This document shows positions 1 to 4,926 of a DNA stretch of 5,977 nucleotides, piece by piece. Each line of letters starts with the position of its first letter. Positions within the stretch are counted from its first letter, which is position 1. The notes beneath the pieces were generated by a model, which was not told the DNA's origin, searched no databases, and was given only the letters and a program-made list of their open reading frames with translations. The position numbers were made by a program, and so were the translations under genes. The stretch spans positions 1 to 5,977 of the forward strand of contig DPMS01000007.1 of NCBI GenBank assembly GCA_003541285.1, in the 5' to 3' direction. The DNA comes from Actinomycetota bacterium (GTDB taxonomy: Bacteria; Actinomycetota; Actinomycetes; Streptosporangiales; Streptosporangiaceae).

Positions 1-191
1 GCGGAGCGCCGCACTATATGGTGGCATGGTTGCGAGTCCCCGGCGCACGCCCCCTCGGCGCATGGCACCCGGCTAATAACCTCTCCGTGTGCAAACGGTG
101 TGACGCCCGGATTCGGGTATGTCACCAGGCGCCCTGCCTGGCTGAGTTGTGGGGGTGGGATCGGTGAGGCCAGGCTGCCGCTTTAGACAGG
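1..191. other. Non-coding leader region upstream of the sigma factor gene
   Basis: No credible gene was found on either strand here. The stretch holds three consecutive inverted repeats. The first is ccgt/acgg at 85-88 and 95-98. The second is an imperfect stem with gtgac at 100-104 and gtcac at 121-125, enclosing cccg/cggg around a gatt loop. The third is a perfect 6-bp stem, ccaggc at 125-130 and gcctgg at 136-141. None is followed by a T-run, so a canonical intrinsic terminator for an upstream gene is not supported. AT-rich patches at about 14-19 and 73-79 could be part of a promoter, but neither pairs with a good -35 box. The promoter of the sigma gene presumably lies in this stretch, but I cannot place it. 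Confidence 0.5.
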
Positions 192-794
192 GTGCGCAAT
201 ATTGATATGAGCGCCGGTGAACCTGACGCCGTCTCAGCGCGTCCCATTCACGTGACCGACACCATGGTGGCAGAGGCTTCGCTTGGTTCGGTCGCCGCTG
301 ACTGGGACGCGGAGCAGGCAGTCACCACGATGTACAGCACGCACTACCGTTCGCTTGTCCGCCTGGCCGCTCTCCTGGTGCGCGACACCGCCACCGCGGA
401 GGAAGTGGTGCAGGACTCCTTCATCGCGATGCATAGTTCCTGGCGCCGCCTGAGGGACAGCGACAAGGCGCTCTCCTACCTGCGTCAGTCAGTGGTTAAC
501 CGGTCACGTTCGGTGCTGAGGCACCGGATGGTAGTCGATAGGAACGCGCCCAAGCCGGCACCCGACATGCCCAGTGCTGAGCAGGGTGCGCTCAGCCTGC
601 TGGAGCGTTCGGCCGTGGTCTCGGCGCTGCGCGAGCTGCCGCCCAGGCAGCGCGAGGCACTGGTACTGAGGTACTACGGGGATCTCTCGGAGGCGCAGAT
701 CGCCTCTGCCATGGGGATCAGCCGGGGTGCGGTGAAAAGCCACACCGCCAGGGCCATCGCAGCGCTGCGGACGGTACTGGAGATGGGAACGTGA
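192..794 (+). CDS. SigE-family ECF RNA polymerase sigma factor
   Basis: This is an alternative sigma factor that would direct RNA polymerase to a small regulon. The 200-residue product has sigma region 2 at about residues 42-112; the DTATAEEVVQDSF stretch at 65-77 and the YLRQSVVNRSRSVLRHR stretch at 96-112 are typical of the actinobacterial SigE-like group. A short linker follows, then region 4 at about 135-195, with LPPRQREALVLRYY at 149-162 and a helix-turn-helix at about 165-192 (LSEAQIASAMGISRGAVKSH). There is no region 1 or 3, as expected for ECF factors. The start is uncertain. The GTG at 192 gives the longest form, while ATG codons at 207 and 264 would remove a poorly conserved N-terminus, and none has a strong Shine-Dalgarno sequence. 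Conserved sequence begins only near residue 36. The next gene starts 40 nt downstream on the same strand and is probably co-transcribed. The regulon and inducing signal cannot be read from the sequence. Confidence 0.93.
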   Translation: MRNIDMSAGEPDAVSARPIHVTDTMVAEASLGSVAADWDAEQAVTTMYSTHYRSLVRLAALLVRDTATAEEVVQDSFIAMHSSWRRLRDSDKALSYLRQSVVNRSRSVLRHRMVVDRNAPKPAPDMPSAEQGALSLLERSAVVSALRELPPRQREALVLRYYGDLSEAQIASAMGISRGAVKSHTARAIAALRTVLEMGT

Positions 795-834
795 GAAGGG
801 CAAGGGGGGCCGGTAGCGGCCTGGAGCGGCACGT

Positions 835-1698
835 ATGACACCTGTGAATCACGACTTCGACGACATCCTGCGGCGGGCGTTGCACGCGGCGGCGGACTCC
901 ATCGAGCCCGCCAGCGACGGGCTCGAACGGATCAGCCGCCGGATGAGTAAGCCGTGGCTGGTGCGGCAGATGTGGCTGATCCGCAACGACTGCGCGGACC
1001 TGTACCGGCTGATCGTGATCCGGCTCGAACCCAGATTCAGCAAGGCGCTTTCCAGCCTGATGCCTGCCGTGGCCGCGGTCCGCGCACTGATCGCGCCTTC
1101 GTGGCGCCCCGGTGCCGCGCACCGGGGCCAGCCGGCCCGCGGCTGGGCCAGCCTGCGGCCCACACTGGCCTGGCTCCGGCCCGCCCTCGCGGTGGCCACC
1201 GCCGTGGTCGTGGTGGTGGCAGGAGTCTACGGTCTCGCGCAGTTGCGGGAGACCCTCGTGCTCAGCCTGTTCCCCAGCAGCGCGGCACCCAGCACCGCAC
1301 CGAGTACCCCCGGGGGCGGGCACCAGAACTCAGCGCACCCGGCAAGGTCCCTCCCCGGGGGACCCGCCCCGAGCGGCGCGAGCAGTGCTTCTCACCGTGC
1401 CACCCCGAAGGCGACCTGCTCGCGGACCTCGGCCAAGAAGCCCACCCCGGGCCCCAGCGCGAGCGCGACCCCCTCCCCGACCGGCTCGGCCAGCTCCACA
1501 CCGACCCCCATACCCACCGACACCCTGAACCCGTCGTCGACACCCAGCGCACTGAGCAGCCCCCTCGTGGCGAGCGCGGCAAGGATGACCGGCAAGACGG
1601 CCAGCGGGGCCAGGAACGTGGCGGCGGCCAGTACCCATTGCACGCGGTCCAGCCCCAAGGCTTCGGCGCACCCGACCGCTTCGGCGCGCCCGACCTGA
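835..1698 (+). CDS. One-pass membrane protein, probable partner (anti-sigma-like) of the upstream sigma factor
   Basis: The 287-residue product starts at an ATG preceded by GGAG (823-826) at 8-nt spacing. Residues 1-112 are predicted to be cytoplasmic, with an N-terminal segment FDDILRRALHAAADSIEP (8-25) that I recall from proteins encoded beside SigE-like sigma factors in actinomycetes. Residues 113-136 form one hydrophobic helix (AVATAVVVVVAGVYG core). The remainder, about 148-287, is a low-complexity Ser/Thr/Pro/Ala tail, predicted to be extracytoplasmic. There is no signal peptidase site and no HxxxCxxC zinc anti-sigma motif. The gene position, 40 nt after the sigma gene, and the topology (cytoplasmic head, membrane helix, outer tail) suggest it holds the sigma factor at the membrane. 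This role is inference. After about residue 245 the tail becomes rich in Arg, His and Lys, and a frameshift there cannot be excluded. The stop lies 12 bp from the convergent rsmE stop. Confidence 0.75.
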   Translation: MTPVNHDFDDILRRALHAAADSIEPASDGLERISRRMSKPWLVRQMWLIRNDCADLYRLIVIRLEPRFSKALSSLMPAVAAVRALIAPSWRPGAAHRGQPARGWASLRPTLAWLRPALAVATAVVVVVAGVYGLAQLRETLVLSLFPSSAAPSTAPSTPGGGHQNSAHPARSLPGGPAPSGASSASHRATPKATCSRTSAKKPTPGPSASATPSPTGSASSTPTPIPTDTLNPSSTPSALSSPLVASAARMTGKTASGARNVAAASTHCTRSSPKASAHPTASARPT

Positions 1699-1710
1699 GC
1701 ATGGGCGGGT

Positions 1711-2523
1711 TCAGCACCACCGGCCGCAGCGGCTGAGCAGGACGGAGGCGGCCACCACCCCGGCGGTGGAGGTGCGCAGGACGGTCGGGCCCAGATGGGC
1801 CGCCAGCGCACCGGCCCCGGCCAGTGCCGCTGCCTCGGCTGGACTCACCCCGCCTTCCGGCCCGACTATCACCAGCAGGTCACCCAAGGGGGGCAACGGC
1901 AGCGTGCTCAGCGCCGCCGGCCCGCTGGGATCGAGCAGCACCGCGCACGAGGCCGACTCCACCATCGCCACCACGTCGCTGGTGGCCGCGGGATCTGTCA
2001 CGTCCGGGAACCTGGCCCTGCGGGCCTGTTTGGCGGCCTGGAGGGCGGTCATCCGCCAGCGCTCCAGCGCCCGCTTCCCACGCTCGCCCTGCCACTGCGT
2101 GACGCACCGCTGCGCCGCCCAGGGAACCACCACGTCCACGCCGGCCTCGGTCATCAACTCGACGGCCAGCTGGCCGCGGTCCCCCTTGGGAAGCGCCTGC
2201 ACGACCACCACCGCGGGGTCGGAAGGTGGCTCCGCCCGGCGCGAGCGGACCGCGAGTTCCAGCACCCCGGACCGGGCCCGGGTGACCACACACTCGGCGA
2301 TCGCGCCAGCCCCGTCGGTCACATCCACCCGCTGCCCCACGGTGATCCGGCGGACCGTGGCCGCGTGACGGCCCTCCGGGCCGGTCAGCACGATCACGTC
2401 ACCGGCCAGGCCGTCTGCGCCGGCCACGAAGACTGGCGGCCGTGCGTCCTGGCCGGGTGCCGTACCCGCGTCCTGGCCTGAGCCGGCCACTGTGTCCTGG
2501 CCGGTGCGGGCCATCGCTGTCAC
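1711..2523 (-). CDS. rsmE: 16S rRNA (uracil1498-N3)-methyltransferase RsmE
   Basis: RsmE is a SAM-dependent SPOUT-class enzyme that methylates N3 of U1498 in 16S rRNA within the 30S subunit. The 270-residue product has an N-terminal PUA-like RNA-binding part from about residue 30 (LTGPEGRHAATVRR at 46-59). The SPOUT catalytic domain follows: ALPKGDRGQLAVELMTEAGVD at 110-130, with the cofactor-binding knot motifs LVIVGPEGG at 217-225 and LGPTVLRTSTAG at 244-255. The GTG start at 2523 overlaps the dnaJ stop as GTGA, so translation is probably coupled. An ATG three codons in (2514) is an alternative start. Residues 4-28 look like an insertion before the usual N-terminus. They contain GQD three times at an exact 8-residue period, matching a 24-bp repeat in the DNA. 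rsmE is the last gene of the hrcA-dnaJ-rsmE operon, an arrangement common in actinomycetes. Confidence 0.93.
   Translation of the reverse strand: MTAMARTGQDTVAGSGQDAGTAPGQDARPPVFVAGADGLAGDVIVLTGPEGRHAATVRRITVGQRVDVTDGAGAIAECVVTRARSGVLELAVRSRRAEPPSDPAVVVVQALPKGDRGQLAVELMTEAGVDVVVPWAAQRCVTQWQGERGKRALERWRMTALQAAKQARRARFPDVTDPAATSDVVAMVESASCAVLLDPSGPAALSTLPLPPLGDLLVIVGPEGGVSPAEAAALAGAGALAAHLGPTVLRTSTAGVVAASVLLSRCGRWC
2446..2502 (-). repeat. Three-copy 24-bp tandem repeat in the rsmE 5' end
   Basis: The coding-strand core GGCCAGGAC occurs at 2502-2494, 2478-2470 and 2454-2446, exactly 24 bp apart. It encodes Gly-Gln-Asp at residues 8-10, 16-18 and 24-26 of RsmE. The flanking bases have diverged between copies, so only the 9-bp core is perfect. 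The repeat stays in frame and lengthens the N-terminus without disrupting the gene. Confidence 0.75.
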
Positions 2524-3653
2524 CGGCCGTTGAAGGCGTCCCGCAGCCTGGAGAAGAACCCCTGCTGGCCGGGCGCGAACCGGCCGGGCGGGGTCTCTTC
2601 ACCCCGGAGCTTCGCCAGTTGCCTGAGCAGCGTTTCCTGCTCCTCGTCGAGCTTTACCGGTGTTTCCACCGTGACATGGATGATCAGGTCGCCGCGGCCG
2701 GAGTCGTTCAGGTGCCGCACTCCCAGCCCATACAGGGGAATGACCTGGCCGGACTGGGTCCCGGGGCGGATGTCCAGTTCCCTCGGGCCGTCCAGCGTCT
2801 CCACCGACAAGGTGGCGCCGAGCGCGGCGGACACCATCGGGATCGTGACGGTGCAGTGCAGGTCATCGCCCTGCCGCTCGAAGATCGCGTGCGGCCGCTG
2901 GACGATCTCCAGGAACAGGTCGCCTGGTGGGCCGCCGCCGGGGCCGATCTCCCCCTCGCCCGCGAGCTGGATGTGGGTCCCGTCCTCCACGCCTGCCGGG
3001 ATCCGCACCTTGATGGTGCGCCGGGTGCGGACGCGGCCATCGGCGTCACATTCGGGGCATGGCCGCCGGATGATCGTGCCGTACCCGCCGCAGGCCGGGC
3101 ATGGCCGCGAGGTCATCACCTGGCCGAGGAACGAGCGGGTGACCTGGCTGACTTCACCGCGGCCACCACACACGTCGCAGGTCTCCGGGTGCGTTCCGGG
3201 TGCGGTGCCCTCGCCCGAGCAGGTCGGGCAGACCACCGCCGTGTCCACCACCAGGTCCCTGGTCGCACCGAACGCGCATTCGGCGAGATCGAGATCCACC
3301 CGGATGGTGGCGTTGCGGCCGCGGCGGGCACGGCTGCGCGGGCCGCGCGCACCGGCGCCCGCGCCGAAGAAGGCGTCCATGATGTCGCTGAACGGGAACC
3401 CAGCGCCGAAACCGCCGGCGCCGGCCGCGGCCCCGCGGGCGAACGGATCTGCCCCCAGGTCATACATCTGGCGCTTCTCGGGATCGGAGAGCACCTCGTA
3501 GGCCTGCGTGATCTCCTTGAACCGCTCCTGGGTCTGCGGGTCAGGGTTCACGTCCGGGTGCAGTTCACGGGCGAGCCGCCGGTAGGCCTTCTTGATCTCA
3601 TCGGGGCTCGCATCCCGGCGGACACCAAGGATGCCGTAGTAGTCGTTCGCCAC
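2520..3653 (-). CDS. dnaJ: Chaperone DnaJ (HrcA-linked, DnaJ2 type)
   Basis: DnaJ is a cytoplasmic Hsp40 co-chaperone that stimulates DnaK ATPase activity and delivers unfolded clients. The 377-residue product is a complete type I DnaJ. The J domain spans about residues 1-68, with the HPD motif at 32-34. A Gly/Phe-rich linker covers about 70-105 and contains DIMDAFFG at 90-97. The zinc-binding region at 142-206 has four CxxCxGxG-type repeats starting at C142, C159, C185 and C199. The fourth reads CPECDADG, with Ala204 in place of the usual Gly; all eight cysteines are present. The C-terminal substrate-binding domains follow (RIPAGVEDGTHIQL at 217-230; GDLIIHVTVETP at 321-332). The GTG start at 3653 shares one base with the hrcA TAG stop (TAGTG), and the stop overlaps the rsmE start. 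Location behind hrcA and the CIRCE site points to HrcA control. A second dnaJ in the dnaK operon is usual in this phylum but lies outside the window. Confidence 0.96.
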   Translation of the reverse strand: MANDYYGILGVRRDASPDEIKKAYRRLARELHPDVNPDPQTQERFKEITQAYEVLSDPEKRQMYDLGADPFARGAAAGAGGFGAGFPFSDIMDAFFGAGAGARGPRSRARRGRNATIRVDLDLAECAFGATRDLVVDTAVVCPTCSGEGTAPGTHPETCDVCGGRGEVSQVTRSFLGQVMTSRPCPACGGYGTIIRRPCPECDADGRVRTRRTIKVRIPAGVEDGTHIQLAGEGEIGPGGGPPGDLFLEIVQRPHAIFERQGDDLHCTVTIPMVSAALGATLSVETLDGPRELDIRPGTQSGQVIPLYGLGVRHLNDSGRGDLIIHVTVETPVKLDEEQETLLRQLAKLRGEETPPGRFAPGQQGFFSRLRDAFNGR

Positions 3654-4666
3654 TATGACCCCGCCAGGATCTGTCCAACGTATCGTGCCACCGCGCGCAC
3701 CGCTCCCATCGCTGTGGGGTAATCCATCCTGGTCGGGCCGACCACACCGAGCCGGGCCAGTGCCTGGTCGCCGGTGCCGTAGCCGGCTGCGACCACCGAT
3801 GTGCTGCGCAAGCCAGCGACCGGGTTCTCCGCCCCGATCCGGACCATCAGCGAGGACTGATCCACCGCCTCACCCAGCAGCCGCATCAGTACCACCTGCT
3901 CTTCGAGCGATTCGAGGACCTCGCGCAGCCCCTTGGAGAAGTCGGCAGGCGTGAGGTTCGAGGCCCCGCCGACCACGATCTTCTCTTCGTTCCGCTCGAC
4001 CAGGCTTTCCAGGATCACCGAGAATACGGCGGCGGCGTTCGGCCGGTCGCCGGGCTGGACCCGCTCGGGAAGGTCGGCGACGACCGAGGCTACCTCGGTC
4101 AGCATCCGCCCGTCGAGGCACGCGTTAAGAACCGCACGCAACTGGGTGACGGCGTCCTCCCCGATCGGGCCAGGCAGCTCCACCGTGCGCTGCTCCACCC
4201 GGCCGGTGTCGGTGATCAGCACCAGCAGCAGCCGCTTGGCAGCGAGCGGGACGAGCTCGATATGCCGCACCGCCGACCTGGTCAGGGACGGATACTGCAC
4301 GACCGCCACCTGCCTGGTCAGCTGGGCCAGCAGCCGCACGGTGCGCATCACCACGTCGTCCAGGTCGTAGGCGCCGGCCAGGAACGTCTCGATCGCGCGC
4401 CGCTCCGCCGCTGACAGTGGCTTGACCCCGGACAGCCGGTCCACGAACAGGCGGTACCCCTTGTCCGTGGGAATCCTGCCCGCGCTTGTGTGCGGCTGCG
4501 CGATGTATCCCTGCTCTTCCAGCACCGCCATGTCGTTGCGGATGGTCGCCGGGGAGACATCCAGGTGATGCCGGTCCACCAGCGACTTTGAGCCCACGGG
4601 TTCCATGGTGGAGACGTAGTCCTCCACGACGGCACGCAGCACGGCCAGTTTCCTGTCGTCGAGCAA
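3653..4666 (-). CDS. hrcA: Heat-inducible transcription repressor HrcA
   Basis: HrcA represses class I heat-shock genes by binding CIRCE operators; its folding depends on GroE, so heat stress relieves repression. I take the TTG at 4666 as start, giving 337 residues beginning MLDDRKLAVLRAVVEDYV, the usual HrcA N-terminus and close to the usual length. It has a good ribosome-binding site (GAGGGG, 4677-4672, 5 nt away). A longer frame opens at a GTG at 4741 and an internal ATG lies at 4693, but translation from either would run through the CIRCE operator and the added residues look unlike HrcA. The winged helix-turn-helix occupies about residues 1-78 (SPATIRND at 38-45; TSAGRIPTDKGYRLFVD at 60-76). 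A GAF-like central region and the dimerisation segment follow, ending with GVVGPTRMDYPTAMGAV at 307-323. It is the first gene of the operon and is probably autoregulated. Confidence 0.95.
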   Translation of the reverse strand: MLDDRKLAVLRAVVEDYVSTMEPVGSKSLVDRHHLDVSPATIRNDMAVLEEQGYIAQPHTSAGRIPTDKGYRLFVDRLSGVKPLSAAERRAIETFLAGAYDLDDVVMRTVRLLAQLTRQVAVVQYPSLTRSAVRHIELVPLAAKRLLLVLITDTGRVEQRTVELPGPIGEDAVTQLRAVLNACLDGRMLTEVASVVADLPERVQPGDRPNAAAVFSVILESLVERNEEKIVVGGASNLTPADFSKGLREVLESLEEQVVLMRLLGEAVDQSSLMVRIGAENPVAGLRSTSVVAAGYGTGDQALARLGVVGPTRMDYPTAMGAVRAVARYVGQILAGS

Positions 4667-4670
4667 CGTG

Positions 4671-4677
4671 TCCCCTC
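4671..4677 (-). promoter_or_regulatory. Ribosome-binding site of hrcA
   Basis: On the minus strand the sequence GAGGGGA sits 5 nt (measured from its last G) before the TTG at 4666. It supports the TTG rather than the upstream GTG (4741) or ATG (4693). It lies one base downstream of the CIRCE operator, so operator and ribosome-binding site are practically contiguous. Confidence 0.7.
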
Positions 4678-4678
4678 T

Positions 4679-4705
4679 CTGGCACTCTGTCATCCTGAGT
4701 GCCAA
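4679..4705 (-). promoter_or_regulatory. CIRCE operator (HrcA binding site)
   Basis: Read on the plus strand, the arms are CTGGCACTC (4679-4687) and GAGTGCCAA (4697-4705), separated by exactly 9 bp. The inner 8 bp of each arm are perfect complements. Against the CIRCE consensus TTAGCACTC-N9-GAGTGCTAA, 15 of 18 arm bases match. The operator lies between the putative -10 box and the ribosome-binding site of hrcA, where bound HrcA would block transcription initiation. In the RNA the same arms could form a hairpin next to the ribosome-binding site. It is the only CIRCE I find in the window, and it would control hrcA, dnaJ and rsmE together. Confidence 0.93.
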
Positions 4706-4710
4706 GTCTA
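4705..4710 (-). promoter_or_regulatory. Possible -10 box of the hrcA operon
   Basis: On the minus strand the hexamer is TAGACT, which fits the TAnnnT pattern of actinobacterial housekeeping promoters. It touches the CIRCE operator, sharing base 4705, so the predicted start of transcription falls inside CIRCE and the leader would be about 30 nt. No convincing -35 box is present 16-18 bp upstream, so this rests mainly on position. Confidence 0.4.
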
Positions 4711-4926
4711 TGGCGCATGGGGCGTCCTGGCACAGTTCCACCGGCGGGCACGATCTGGCAAGTGACGCATTTGTGATGGCCGGGCCGTCACTGCGGGCGA
4801 GTTGGCTCAGGCCAGCCGGTGATCCGGTAGGTTCTTGCGGAGCGGTTCCGGCCCCTGGCCTGCGGCCGCCCGGTCCGGGCCTGCTCAGCCCGGTGCTGAC
4901 GCCGGACTCACCGACGGTGGAGTGGC
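4711..4926. other. Divergent intergenic region between hrcA and the DUF3097 gene
   Basis: This stretch carries the start signals of the rightward gene and possibly upstream elements of hrcA. Visible structure includes a 7-bp inverted repeat, agtgacg at 4761-4767 and cgtcact at 4786-4792. The second half of that region also fits a hairpin, gtgatggc/gccgtcac at 4773-4791, with one G-T pair. Farther right is a GC-rich stem, ccgggc at 4875-4880 with gcccgg at 4888-4893. I see no reliable promoter pair for the rightward gene; TAGGTT near 4830 is a weak -10 candidate. A plus-strand reading frame crosses much of the area (4668-5009) but does not resemble a protein. Confidence 0.5.

Noticed and set aside
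954..1569. Third-frame plus-strand reading frame inside the sigma-partner gene
   Set aside because: It has no ribosome-binding site and an Arg/Pro/Gly-rich shadow composition, while the membrane helix and Ser/Thr/Pro tail are in the other frame. Only its end (after 1570) is kept as a possible frameshift.
1721..1736. gccgcagcggc palindrome as a terminator for the convergent genes
   Set aside because: It leaves only a one-base loop, has no T-run and lies in rsmE codons.
1392..1811. Minus-strand frame with a hydrophobic stretch resembling a membrane protein
   Set aside because: It is antisense to the Ser/Ala-rich tail of the sigma partner and overlaps the rsmE 3' end in another frame; it lacks a start signal and recognisable homology.
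2442..3722. 426-codon plus-strand frame opposite dnaJ
   Set aside because: It is antisense to a full, motif-complete dnaJ; long antisense frames are expected at this GC content.
4667..4741. Longer hrcA start at GTG 4741 or ATG 4693
   Set aside because: Both would translate through the CIRCE operator and the likely promoter; the extra residues do not resemble HrcA, and the TTG at 4666 has a good ribosome-binding site.
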